Below the pieces are notes generated by a model. The model was not told the DNA's origin, ran no database searches, and saw nothing but the letters and a program-made list of their open reading frames with translations. Of a stretch of DNA of 64,000 nucleotides, positions 34,394-42,852 are shown in pieces. The position numbers and the translations under genes were made by a program. The first letter of the stretch is position 1. Each line of letters opens with the position of its first letter. The DNA comes from CAJCJE01 sp035948315 (GTDB taxonomy: Bacteria > Actinomycetota > Actinomycetes > Mycobacteriales > Pseudonocardiaceae): contig DASZJG010000057.1 of the NCBI GenBank assembly GCA_035948315.1, positions 117,175-181,174 of the forward strand, given 5' to 3'.

Positions 34394-36292
34394 ATGTCAA
34401 CGATGACCAATTTATCCCGCCTGCGTGCGCTGGCCTCGGCCACGTTCGGCGCCGTACTGGTGGTCACCGGGCTCAGCATGGCCGCACCGGCCCATGCGGC
34501 GAACGAGACCGTGAACATCTGGCTCACCACCACCAACGACTCGGCAGGCCGCAGCGTCACCCGCGGCCTGCAACAGCAGAGCCCGGTCTCCTTTTCCTCG
34601 GGCACCGGCAGCAGCGCCAATACCATCACGGTCAACGAGAACACCAAATACCAGCAGTTCGTCGGAGCCGGTGCGTCCATGACGGACACCGCGGCCTACC
34701 TGCTCGGCTCGTCGAACTCGATCTCGTCGAGCACCAAGGACCAGGTGATGTCCAACCTGTTCGATCCGAACAGCGGCATCGGCCTTGACTTCCTGCGCAA
34801 CCCGATGGGCGCCTCGGACCTGGCCAGAGGCAACTACTCCTACGACGACATGCCGGCCGGCCAGACCGACCCGAACCTGTCGAACTTCTCCATCAGCCAC
34901 GACCAGACCGACATCCTGCCGCTGACCAAGCAGGCCGAGCAGCTCAACCCGAACCTGAAGCTGATGATCGTGCCGTGGAGCGCGCCGGCCTGGATGAAGT
35001 CCGACGACAACTTCACCAGCCACAGCTACCTGCAGTCGCAGTACTACGCGGCCTACGCCCAGTACTTCGTCAAGACCATTCAGGCCTACCAGAACCAGGG
35101 CGTGCACGTCGACTACGTGTCCGAGCAGAACGAGCCGGGCTGCTGCGACGGTTCGACCTATCCGACGATGAACTGGAACGCCAACGGCCTGGACTACTTC
35201 GGCGTCACCGACCTGCTGCCGGCCCTGCACTCGGCGGGACTGTCCGCGAAGGTGCTCGCGCTGGACTGGAACTGGAGTTCCTACGCGGGCTACGGCCAGC
35301 AGGAAGTGGACGACGCGACGGTGCGCAACGACCCGAACTTCGGCGGTGTCGCCTGGCACGGCTATGACGAGGGCAGCGCGGGCGAGCAGACCACGGTGCA
35401 CAACCAGTACCCGAACATCGGTCAGTTCGACACCGAGCACTCCGGCGGCACCTGGATCTCCAACCAGCAGAACGAGGACATGAACAACATCATCGACTAC
35501 ACCCGCAACTACGGGCAGTCGGTGGTGAAGTGGAGCCTCGGCGTCGACCAGAACATGGGCCCGCACAACGGCGGTTGCGGCACCTGCACCGGCCTGATCA
35601 CCGTGCACGACGACGGCAGCGGCCAGGTCGACTACACCGTCGAGTACTACGACATGGGTCAGCTGACCAAGTTCGTGAAGCCGGGCGCGTACCGGATCGA
35701 CTCCAACGAGACCAGCAACGTGCAGGACGTCGCCTGGATCAACCCGGACGGTTCCAAGGCGGTCGTGGCCTACAACGGCACCGGCAGCGACCAGCAGACG
35801 ACCGTCAACTGGGGCAACGAGTCCTTCACCTACGACCTGCCCGCCGCGACCTCGGCCACGTTCACGTGGTCCGGCTCGCCGGGAACCGGTGGCGGCAACG
35901 GCGGCTCGACCGGCCCGGTCACCTCGCACGAGGGCAGCAACCTCTGCCTCGACGACCGCAGCGCGAGCACGGCGAACGGCAACCCGATCCAGATCTACAC
36001 CTGCAACGGCAGCAGCGCGCAGAGCTGGACGGTCAACTCCAACGGCACCCTGACCGTGCTCGGCAAGTGTCTCGACGTGACCGGCGCGGGTACCGCCAAC
36101 GGCACGCTGGTCGACCTCTACGACTGCAACGGCACCAGCGCGCAACAGTGGCAGGCGCAATCGAACGGGGAGCTGGTGAACACGAACTCAGGCAAGTGCC
36201 TCGACGACACCGGCTTCTCGACAACGCCGGGTACCCAGGTGCAGATCTGGGCCTGCGGCGGCGGCGCCAACCAGCAGTGGACCATCCCGTAG
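34394..36292 (+). CDS. Secreted GH30 glucanase/glucosylceramidase with CBM13
   Basis: A 632-residue secreted enzyme. A signal peptide (cleavage near APAHAAN) is followed by a GH30 catalytic barrel and side beta domain (about 60-495). FVGAGASMTDTAAYLL, VPWSAPAWMK and VSEQNEPGCC (acid/base Glu near 246), then FDTEHSGG (nucleophile Glu near 347) are visible. This resembles the GH30 branch that includes beta-1,6-glucanases and glucosylceramidases. The C-terminal CBM13 (about 512-632) is nearly identical to that of the GH16 and GH18 proteins. Divergent from the ROK gene. The beta-1,6-glucan target is inferred from context. Confidence 0.9.
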   Translation: MSTMTNLSRLRALASATFGAVLVVTGLSMAAPAHAANETVNIWLTTTNDSAGRSVTRGLQQQSPVSFSSGTGSSANTITVNENTKYQQFVGAGASMTDTAAYLLGSSNSISSSTKDQVMSNLFDPNSGIGLDFLRNPMGASDLARGNYSYDDMPAGQTDPNLSNFSISHDQTDILPLTKQAEQLNPNLKLMIVPWSAPAWMKSDDNFTSHSYLQSQYYAAYAQYFVKTIQAYQNQGVHVDYVSEQNEPGCCDGSTYPTMNWNANGLDYFGVTDLLPALHSAGLSAKVLALDWNWSSYAGYGQQEVDDATVRNDPNFGGVAWHGYDEGSAGEQTTVHNQYPNIGQFDTEHSGGTWISNQQNEDMNNIIDYTRNYGQSVVKWSLGVDQNMGPHNGGCGTCTGLITVHDDGSGQVDYTVEYYDMGQLTKFVKPGAYRIDSNETSNVQDVAWINPDGSKAVVAYNGTGSDQQTTVNWGNESFTYDLPAATSATFTWSGSPGTGGGNGGSTGPVTSHEGSNLCLDDRSASTANGNPIQIYTCNGSSAQSWTVNSNGTLTVLGKCLDVTGAGTANGTLVDLYDCNGTSAQQWQAQSNGELVNTNSGKCLDDTGFSTTPGTQVQIWACGGGANQQWTIP

Positions 36293-36309
36293 GGCCGATC
36301 TCGCCCACC

Positions 36310-36364
36310 GGTTCCGTGGCCGTCGTCACGATTCGATCCGCCTCCAGGCGGCGGCCACGGAACC
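36310..36364. terminator. Hairpin between GH30 and GH18
   Basis: A 13-bp perfect stem GGTTCCGTGGCCG (36310-36322) with CGGCCACGGAACC (36352-36364). The loop holds a further small hairpin CCGCC-TCCA-GGCGG. Confidence 0.75.
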
Positions 36365-36413
36365 ACCTGAGCCACCGGTATTCCCGTAACGAAGAACGAA
36401 GGAGCGACCCCCT

Positions 36414-37814
36414 GTGAAAAGAAGAACCCGGTTATTCGGCCTTGCCGCTGGTGCGGCACTGGCCATTCCGATGGCGGCGGCGCTGGGTACCGGCACATCG
36501 GCGGCGGCCGCTGCCGCGGTTCCCGCGATCTTCCCGTCGGCGCCCTACGCCTACACCGACACCGGCACCAACCTGGCCAACTACGCGACGTCCTCCGGCG
36601 AGAAGAACTTCACCATCGCGTTCGTGTTGGCGGGCAACGGTTGTCAGGCGAGTTGGAACGGTGACAACACGGTCAGCGCGAACCCGAACTCGCCCGACTC
36701 GGTCGAGCAGGAGATCAACGCGCTGCGCGCGGTCGGCGGCAACGTGTCCATCTCCTTCGGCGGCGCGGCCGGCACCTACCTGGACCAGAACTGCACCGAC
36801 GCGAACAGCCTGGCCCAGCAGTACGAGAACGTGATCGCCGGCACCGGCACCAGCCAGATCGACTTCGACATCGAGCAGGGCTACGGCGACCAGGCGCGGG
36901 AGCAGCGCCTAGCTCAGGCCGTCGCGCAGACGCAGTCCTACGAGTCCTCGATCGGACACCCGGTCGCCGTCACCTACACCCTCGGCGTGAGCGAGAGCGG
37001 TCTGCCGACCGGTTCGGGCAGCCAGTACGAGGTCGCGCAGTACGCGGTGAACGCGGGCGTCTACATCTCCGCGGTCAACATCATGGTGATGGACTACGGC
37101 CCGTCCGGTGTGGAGATGGGCAACGCGGCCGAGTCCGCGGCGACCGGCACCGAGCAGCAGCTGAACACCCTGTTCGGGGTCAGCAGCTCGTGGAACCGGA
37201 TCGGCCTCACCCCGGACATCGGTCCGAACGACAGCCCGGGTGAGACCTACACCCTCGCCGACGCGAACAACGTGGAGAGCTTCGCGACCCAGCACGGCAT
37301 CGGCTACATGTCCTTCTGGGAGATGGGCCGCGACAACAGTGGCACCACCGGCCAGGCGAACTGGGCCTACACCCACGTGATCGAGAACTACGGCGGTGGC
37401 AACGGCGGAAATCCGCCCCCACCGCCCGGCTCCGGCCCGATCACCTCGCACGAGGGCAGCGGCCTGTGTCTCGACGTGCGCGGCGCCAGCAGCGCCGACG
37501 GCACCCCGGTGCAGATCTACACCTGCAACGGCACCAACGCCCAGAGCTGGACGGTCAACTCCAACGGCACGCTCAACGTGCTGGGCAAGTGCCTGGACGT
37601 GACCGGCGCCGGTACGGCCAACGGCACGCTGGTGCAGCTCTACACCTGCAACGGCACGGGCGCGCAGCAGTGGCAGGCGCAGTCCAACGGCGAGCTGGTG
37701 AACGCCAACTCGGGCAAGTGCCTCGACGACACCAACTTCTCGACCACCCCGGGTACCCAGTCGCAGATCTGGGCCTGCGCGGGCGGCGCGAACCAGCAGT
37801 GGACGCTGCCGTAA
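36414..37814 (+). CDS. Secreted GH18 chitinase-like enzyme with CBM13
   Basis: A 466-residue secreted protein. A signal peptide (MKRRTRLFGLAAGAALAIPM, cleavage near AAAAA) is followed by a GH18 barrel of about 290 residues with ISFGGAAGTYL and the catalytic motif QIDFDIEQG (Glu near 154), then MVMDYG and MSFWEMGRDN. The DGxDxDxE signature lacks the leading Gly but keeps the three acidic residues. A Pro/Gly linker and a CBM13 (about 345-466) follow. It should act on chitin or chitooligosaccharides, though GH18 also includes ENGase-like enzymes. The GTG at 36414 has AAGGAG upstream. Confidence 0.9.
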   Translation: MKRRTRLFGLAAGAALAIPMAAALGTGTSAAAAAAVPAIFPSAPYAYTDTGTNLANYATSSGEKNFTIAFVLAGNGCQASWNGDNTVSANPNSPDSVEQEINALRAVGGNVSISFGGAAGTYLDQNCTDANSLAQQYENVIAGTGTSQIDFDIEQGYGDQAREQRLAQAVAQTQSYESSIGHPVAVTYTLGVSESGLPTGSGSQYEVAQYAVNAGVYISAVNIMVMDYGPSGVEMGNAAESAATGTEQQLNTLFGVSSSWNRIGLTPDIGPNDSPGETYTLADANNVESFATQHGIGYMSFWEMGRDNSGTTGQANWAYTHVIENYGGGNGGNPPPPPGSGPITSHEGSGLCLDVRGASSADGTPVQIYTCNGTNAQSWTVNSNGTLNVLGKCLDVTGAGTANGTLVQLYTCNGTGAQQWQAQSNGELVNANSGKCLDDTNFSTTPGTQSQIWACAGGANQQWTLP

Positions 37815-37825
37815 TCGCATGACGA

Positions 37826-37853
37826 AGCCGGCCTCCCCGTCGGGAGGCCGGCT
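37826..37853. terminator. Bidirectional terminator between GH18 and ABC permease genes
   Basis: A perfect 12-bp stem AGCCGGCCTCCC/GGGAGGCCGGCT with a 4-base loop CGTC, in the 42-bp gap between convergent genes. Confidence 0.9.
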
Positions 37854-37856
37854 CTG

Positions 37857-38717
37857 TCATTTCACCGCACCGCTGACGAGGTCGACCTTCCAGTACTTCT
37901 GCAGGCTCAGGAACAGCACGATCACCGGCAGCACCGCGAGCAGCGTGCCGACGATGACCAGCGAGTACAGCGACGCCTCGTCCGCGCCGTGCTGCAACAG
38001 GCTGTACAGGCCGACGGTCAGCGGGAACTTCGAGTCGGACGAGAGCATCACGAAGGGCAGCAGGAAGTTGTTCCAGATCGCGATGAACTGCAACAGGAAG
38101 ATGGTGACCAGGCCGGGCCCCATCAGCCGCAGGCCGACGGACAGGAACAGCGTGCCCTCGCCCGCGCCGTCCAGCCTGCCGGCTTCGAGGAGTTCGTCGG
38201 GCACGGAGGCGTTCGCGTAGATGCGCGCGAGGTAGATGCCGTAGGGGTTGAACAACTGCGGCAGGATGACGGCCGCGTAGCTGTCCGCGAGGCCCACTTT
38301 GGACAGCAGCAGGTACTGCGGGATGGCCAGCACGATGGGCGGCAGCAGCACGCCGGCCAGGATGACGTTGAACAGCGCGCCCGCGCCGCGGAAGCGGTAC
38401 TTCGCCAGCGCGTAGCCGCAGCACGCGGACACGGCCGAGGCGAGCACGCCGCCGATCAGCGCGTAGATCACGCTGTTGAGCATCCACTGCCAGAAGATGC
38501 CGCCGGAGTAGCTGGACAGGTCGCCGATGTTGCGCACGATGCCCAGGCCAAGATCGGGCACGTAGGTGCTGGTGGCGAACAGTTCGCCGCGCGACTTGGT
38601 GGACGCGATCAGGATCCACAGCACCGGGAACAGGCAGTACACCGCGCCGAGCACGAGGATCCCGGTGGGCAGCCAGCCGGTGCGCTTTCGCTGCGGGGCA
38701 AGCGCGATCGTGGTCAT
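37857..38717 (-). CDS. CUT1 sugar ABC transporter permease (MalG-like)
   Basis: A 286-residue inner-membrane permease with about six helices. The EAA loop is visible as DELLEAGRLDGAGEGTLFLSVGLRLMGPG, the contact to the ATPase. ISFLLQFIAIWNN-type and LLAVLPVIVLFLSLQKYW segments follow, and the KDLVSG-like end (KVDLVSGAVK) is typical of MalG-type proteins. The ATG at 38717 overlaps the first permease gene by 4 bp; the frame is open far upstream. It imports oligosaccharides, probably released by the neighbouring hydrolases. Confidence 0.93.
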   Translation of the reverse strand: MTTIALAPQRKRTGWLPTGILVLGAVYCLFPVLWILIASTKSRGELFATSTYVPDLGLGIVRNIGDLSSYSGGIFWQWMLNSVIYALIGGVLASAVSACCGYALAKYRFRGAGALFNVILAGVLLPPIVLAIPQYLLLSKVGLADSYAAVILPQLFNPYGIYLARIYANASVPDELLEAGRLDGAGEGTLFLSVGLRLMGPGLVTIFLLQFIAIWNNFLLPFVMLSSDSKFPLTVGLYSLLQHGADEASLYSLVIVGTLLAVLPVIVLFLSLQKYWKVDLVSGAVK

Positions 38718-39661
38718 CGCGACCACCCCGAGGCGCGCCGGGCGACCAGGCGGGAGGCGATCACCGAGATGATCAGCACCGCGACCGCGTACAGCACGGA
38801 GGTGGCGGCCGCGAGGTTGATGTCGGAGTTGACGAACGCGTCGGTGTAGATCTTCATCAGCGGCACCCAGGTGGTGGAGATGGCGTTGGCCAGGGGACGC
38901 AACGTGTTCGGCTCGTTGTAGAGCTGGAGGGCCGCGAGCACGGTGAACAGGCTGCACATCAGGATGGCCGGCCGCAGCAGCGGGATCTTCACGTGCACCG
39001 CGATCTGCCACTCGGTGCAGCCGTCGATCTTGGCGGCGTCGTAGATGTCGCGCGGCAGCGCGCGCAGCGCGGTGAACATGACGACCATGTTGAAGCCGAC
39101 CGCCCCCCACAGCACCACGTTGCCGACCGAGAAGAACACCGCGACCTGGCCGAAGAAGTTGATGTGGTTGCCACCGATCGGGCTGGTCGCCGGCAGGTAG
39201 AGAAAGCCCCAGAGCAGGGTCGCGATCACGCCGGGCACCGCGTAGGGCAGGAAGATGGACAGCCGCGCGAAGCGGGTCAGCCGGGCGCGCAGCGCGTCCA
39301 GGCACAGCGCGAACAGCAGCGCGAAGCCGATGGTGAACGGGATGGTGATGGCCGCCATCAGCAGCATGTGCAGCAGGCTTGACCAGAGCGTGCCGTCGCC
39401 GAGCGCGTTGCGGTAGTTATCCACGCCCGCGAACACCGTCTCGCTGGTGGTGCCGAGCAGTCCGCCGCTGACGTGCCGGGTCTGGAAGCTCAGGATCAGC
39501 GCGTAGATGCCGGGTGCGATGACGAACAGCACGAGCAGCGCGACCGCGGGAAGCACCAGTAGATAAGGAAACCCGCGATGACCGCTCGGTCCGCGCCGGG
39601 CCGCCCGGACCTGGCCGGTGCCGGGTGGGTCGGCGAGCCGGGTCAGCGTCTCGCTGCTCAT
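38714..39661 (-). CDS. CUT1 sugar ABC transporter permease (MalF-like)
   Basis: A 315-residue permease with six helices, beginning FPYLLVLPAVALLVLFVIAPGIYALILSFQ. The EAA loop reads LPRDIYDAAKIDGCTEWQIAVHVKIPLLRPA. It pairs with the MalG-like protein. No ATPase gene accompanies the transporter, so a shared MsiK-type ATPase encoded elsewhere is expected, as in streptomycetes. Confidence 0.93.
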   Translation of the reverse strand: MSSETLTRLADPPGTGQVRAARRGPSGHRGFPYLLVLPAVALLVLFVIAPGIYALILSFQTRHVSGGLLGTTSETVFAGVDNYRNALGDGTLWSSLLHMLLMAAITIPFTIGFALLFALCLDALRARLTRFARLSIFLPYAVPGVIATLLWGFLYLPATSPIGGNHINFFGQVAVFFSVGNVVLWGAVGFNMVVMFTALRALPRDIYDAAKIDGCTEWQIAVHVKIPLLRPAILMCSLFTVLAALQLYNEPNTLRPLANAISTTWVPLMKIYTDAFVNSDINLAAATSVLYAVAVLIISVIASRLVARRASGWSR

Positions 39662-39740
39662 CCGCCTGTCCTCTCAGTCCTCTCGGTGGAGAGCGCACGG
39701 TGGACGGGCGAGGCTCCGTCCACCGTGCGCCGGTCGTGCC

Positions 39741-41051
39741 TCACGAGGAGACCGTGAAACCGGTCTTCTTCATATCAGCGACGGTCGCGTTCTGCATGCT
39801 GGTCAACGCGTTGTCGAACGACGAGCCGGACTGTAGCGCCGCGTCGAAGGAGTCGGTGTAGCTGGCGAAGGTGACCGTCACGTCCGGGCCCCAGATCTGG
39901 AAGGTACGGGCGTGCGGCGCGGACTGCTTGACCAGGTCGTAGAAGTTGGCCTGGTTGGGGAAGAACGGCGGCGCCGTGGCCAGCACCGGCAGGCTGCGGC
40001 CGGAGGTCGCGGCCGGATAGATGTTGATGTTGTTCACCTGCGAGGTGAGGGCGTCCGCGTTGGTGTTGAGCCAGGACGCGAACTCCGCCGCCTGCTGCGG
40101 ATGCTGGGAGTCGGTGGTCACCGTGGTCGCGGCGCCGCCCCAGATGCCGGTGCTGTTCTGGCCTGCGCTCCACTGCGGCAGCGGCGCGACCGCCCACTTG
40201 CCCTTGGTGGCCGGGGCGATGCCGCCGATCTGCGCGGGTGCCCAGGCACCGGAGATCCAGGTCGCGAGCGCGCCGGTGTTCATCTGCTTGTTCCACTGCG
40301 GCGAGAACGAGGGCCCGGTGGCCACACTGCCGGCCTGGACGAGTTGCTGCCAGTAGTCGGCGACCTGCTTGGACGGGGCGTCGTTGATGGCCACCTTCCA
40401 GGTGTTGCCCGACGACGTCCACCAGTTCGCGCCCGCCTGCTGGGCCAGGCCGGAGAACCAGCCGGGATCGGCGGCGTCGAAGTTGGTCATGTAGACGCCG
40501 GGCGCCTTCTGGTGCAGGGTGGCCGCTTCACTCGCGTACTGCGCCCAGGTGGTCGGCACGGCAAGACCGTAGGAGCTGAAGATGTCGGTGCGGTAGTAGA
40601 GCATCAGCGGCGCGAAGTCCTGCGGCACGCCGTAGACCTTGCCCTGGAACTTCACCTGGGACAGCGTTGTCGCGTCGTAGTCCTTGACGGTGTCGGTCGT
40701 GTACTGGGTGATGTCCGCGACCACGCCGCCGGAGACCAGCGCGGGCAGGCTCTGGTACTCGACCTTGGTCAGGTCGGGGTCGTTGTGCGCGGCATGGTCG
40801 GTGATGAGCTTGCTGACCAACTGGTCGCCGCCGGCCGGGTTGCTCATGTTCACCTGGATGTCCGGGTGGCTCTTGTTCCACAGCGCCACCACCTTGTTCA
40901 TGTTGGGATCCCAGTCCCAGAGGGTGAGGTGCACCGGGCCGGACGCGGAGCCGCCCGAGCCGCCTGATCCCCCGCTCGTTCCACTGCATCCGGCGACGAG
41001 CAGCGCGCTCACCAGCGCGATACCTGCTCCCGCGGCAATTCTGGAGCGCAC
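39741..41051 (-). CDS. Sugar ABC transporter substrate-binding lipoprotein
   Basis: A 436-residue family 1 solute-binding protein. The signal ends in the lipobox LLVAGCSG (Cys near 21), followed by a Gly/Ser linker, then VHLTLWDWDPNMNKVVALWNKSHPDIQVNM, the usual start of the mature fold. The GTG at 41051 has GGGGAG just upstream and lies 15 bp from a LacI-type palindrome. It captures a sugar, likely an oligosaccharide from glucan or chitin breakdown; the substrate is not determined by sequence. Confidence 0.92.
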   Translation of the reverse strand: MRSRIAAGAGIALVSALLVAGCSGTSGGSGGSGGSASGPVHLTLWDWDPNMNKVVALWNKSHPDIQVNMSNPAGGDQLVSKLITDHAAHNDPDLTKVEYQSLPALVSGGVVADITQYTTDTVKDYDATTLSQVKFQGKVYGVPQDFAPLMLYYRTDIFSSYGLAVPTTWAQYASEAATLHQKAPGVYMTNFDAADPGWFSGLAQQAGANWWTSSGNTWKVAINDAPSKQVADYWQQLVQAGSVATGPSFSPQWNKQMNTGALATWISGAWAPAQIGGIAPATKGKWAVAPLPQWSAGQNSTGIWGGAATTVTTDSQHPQQAAEFASWLNTNADALTSQVNNINIYPAATSGRSLPVLATAPPFFPNQANFYDLVKQSAPHARTFQIWGPDVTVTFASYTDSFDAALQSGSSFDNALTSMQNATVADMKKTGFTVSS

Positions 41052-41065
41052 GTGCTCCCCTTTCT

Positions 41066-41084
41066 TTGGAAAGCGGTTTCCCAA
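41066..41084. promoter_or_regulatory. LacI-like operator of the ABC transporter operon
   Basis: TTGGAAAGCGGTTTCCCAA is a near-palindrome (arms TTGGAAA and TTTCCCAA) directly upstream of the lipoprotein gene. It differs from both other operator classes in this region, suggesting a third regulator. Confidence 0.55.
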
Positions 41085-41182
41085 GTTGAAGTCGAATGCT
41101 ACGTGTCCCACACCACTGAAACAAGGCTGCCGGAAAGATTGGCGCAACATTTGTGAAACGAAGGATAGTCGCGCGCATGACT

Positions 41183-41212
41183 ATTCGCGACGCAGCGCGG
41201 TGCGTCGCGAAT
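41183..41212. terminator. Hairpin terminator after the 2-hydroxyacid dehydrogenase operon
   Basis: A perfect 12-bp stem ATTCGCGACGCA/TGCGTCGCGAAT with a 6-base loop GCGCGG, ten bases beyond the stop codon of the minus-strand gene. Confidence 0.85.
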
Positions 41213-41221
41213 GGCGCACAA

Positions 41222-42205
41222 TTACGCGAGCGCGGCCAGCGCGGCGGCCCGCACCTCGTGTCGTAGCGGTTGACCAGCGACGATCCTCGACACCTCGGCG
41301 GCGGCAGAGGCTCCGATCCGCCGCAGTTCGGTGCCGACCGAGCCGGCGAGATGCGGGGTGAGGAAGAGATTGGACAGGTCCCACAAAGCGGACCCGGCGG
41401 GTAATACCTCCGGTTCGGTGACATCGAGAACGGCCGCAATTCGGCCGGTGCGCAATTCATTTTCCAAGGCTTGCTGATCGACCAGGCTGCCGCGCGCGGT
41501 ATTGATCAGAGTGGCGCCGTCGGGCAACAATGCCAGGCGCGCGACGCCGAGGATCCCGCGTGTCTCGGGCAGTGCCGGCGCGTGGATGCTGAGCACCTGG
41601 GAGCGGCGGCACAGTTCGTCGAGGCCGACGAGTTCGGCGCCGAGTTCGTGGGCATCCTCAATGGACAGGTACGGGTCGTGCACGAGCAGGTCGAGGTCGA
41701 ACGGGGCAAGCAGGCGCAGCACGGCCCGGCCGACCAGCGAAGCGCCGAGAATGCCGACGGTGCGGCCGTAGTTGCCGATGGCCGGGTAGTCGGTGACCAG
41801 GTCGATCCGGGCGCGGGAGTCGCGGTAGCGGCGGGCGATGGCGAAGACGTCCTTGCCGGCCAGCAGGACCATCGCGACGGTGTACTCGGCGACCGGCAGC
41901 GCGTTCGCCCACGCGGCCGAGGACACCACGATGCCGCGCTCGAACACGGCGGGCCCGACATGTGCCTTGACCGAACCGGCGGCGTGCACGACCGCGCGCA
42001 GTCTGGGTGTCGCGGCCACGTCGATGGGCGGGCACTCCCAGCCGGTGATCAGCACGTCCGCGTCGGCGAGCACGGCTTTCGCCGATGCCGAGCCGAATTC
42101 GGTGAGCACGATGTCGAAGTCGACCACGTCGCGCAGTGCCTCCCGCTCGGCCGGGCCGAACAGCAACGGCGGAAGGTGTGGCGCCATGGCCAGGACTGCC
42201 CTCAT
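41222..42205 (-). CDS. D-isomer-specific 2-hydroxyacid dehydrogenase
   Basis: A 327-residue protein. The NAD-binding Rossmann motif is GILGASLVGRAVLRLL, and the catalytic Arg lies in INTARGSLVDQQALENELRTGRI, with Glu and His in DVTEPEVLPAGSALWDLSNLFLTPHLAGS. It oxidises or reduces a 2-hydroxy acid with NAD(P). The ATG at 42205 overlaps the ThuA-like gene by 4 bp. It lies at the end of an ALDH-ThuA-dehydrogenase operon, so it probably handles a sugar-acid intermediate. Confidence 0.9.
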   Translation of the reverse strand: MRAVLAMAPHLPPLLFGPAEREALRDVVDFDIVLTEFGSASAKAVLADADVLITGWECPPIDVAATPRLRAVVHAAGSVKAHVGPAVFERGIVVSSAAWANALPVAEYTVAMVLLAGKDVFAIARRYRDSRARIDLVTDYPAIGNYGRTVGILGASLVGRAVLRLLAPFDLDLLVHDPYLSIEDAHELGAELVGLDELCRRSQVLSIHAPALPETRGILGVARLALLPDGATLINTARGSLVDQQALENELRTGRIAAVLDVTEPEVLPAGSALWDLSNLFLTPHLAGSVGTELRRIGASAAAEVSRIVAGQPLRHEVRAAALAALA

Positions 42206-42852
42206 CGGCGGGCCGCCCAGGTCAGGCCGCGCAGGGTGAGGTCGGCGACCTCGGGTTGTTCGAGGTCGAGCGGGCGGTGACCGATCGCGGAGACGAACAC
42301 CTTGCCAGCGCCCCACTTCCGCGTCCACACCACCGGCATGGTCACCGGTTCGGCGAACTCCTCCCCCGGTTCGGGGCGCACGACGGTGGTGGCCAGGACG
42401 TCGTTGTGCGCGTCGCTGATCACCCAGTACTGCTCGGTGTGCACTGCGAACTCGGTGATGCCGGCCATGATCGGATGGTCGGCGCGGTCCGCGCGGACGC
42501 TCACCCGGTAGTCGATGAACTCCGGTTGGTGCCAGAGGAACTGGCCGCCGATCATCCGCAGATAGTCGCGGCTGGCCACGAACGTGCCCAGGATCCCGCC
42601 GTGCCAGCCCGCGAAGCCGACACCCGACCGGACCGCGTCGACCAGGCCGGTGCACTGGCGTTCGGTGAGTTCACCGATCGACCAGCACTGCACGATCAGG
42701 TCGAAACTCGTCAGGTCGCCCTCGTAGACGGCGAGATCGTCGCTGATGGTGAGGTCGAACCCGGCCTTGCGCAGGCCGGGCAGGAACAGTTCGGTCGTCT
42801 CGACCGGACGGTGCCCCTCCCAGCCGCCGCGCACCACCAGCGCCGAACTCAT
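42202..42852 (-). CDS. ThuA-like domain protein
   Basis: A 216-residue ThuA-like protein (glutamine-amidotransferase fold). Segments VVRGGWEGHRPVETTELF, GFAGWHGGILGTF and VWTRKWGAGKVFVSAIGHRPLDLEQPEV are typical. ThuA proteins take part in trehalose or related disaccharide use and in 3-keto-sugar metabolism, but the chemistry is poorly known. Overlaps on both sides show it belongs to a sugar operon. Confidence 0.88.
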   Translation of the reverse strand: MSSALVVRGGWEGHRPVETTELFLPGLRKAGFDLTISDDLAVYEGDLTSFDLIVQCWSIGELTERQCTGLVDAVRSGVGFAGWHGGILGTFVASRDYLRMIGGQFLWHQPEFIDYRVSVRADRADHPIMAGITEFAVHTEQYWVISDAHNDVLATTVVRPEPGEEFAEPVTMPVVWTRKWGAGKVFVSAIGHRPLDLEQPEVADLTLRGLTWAARR

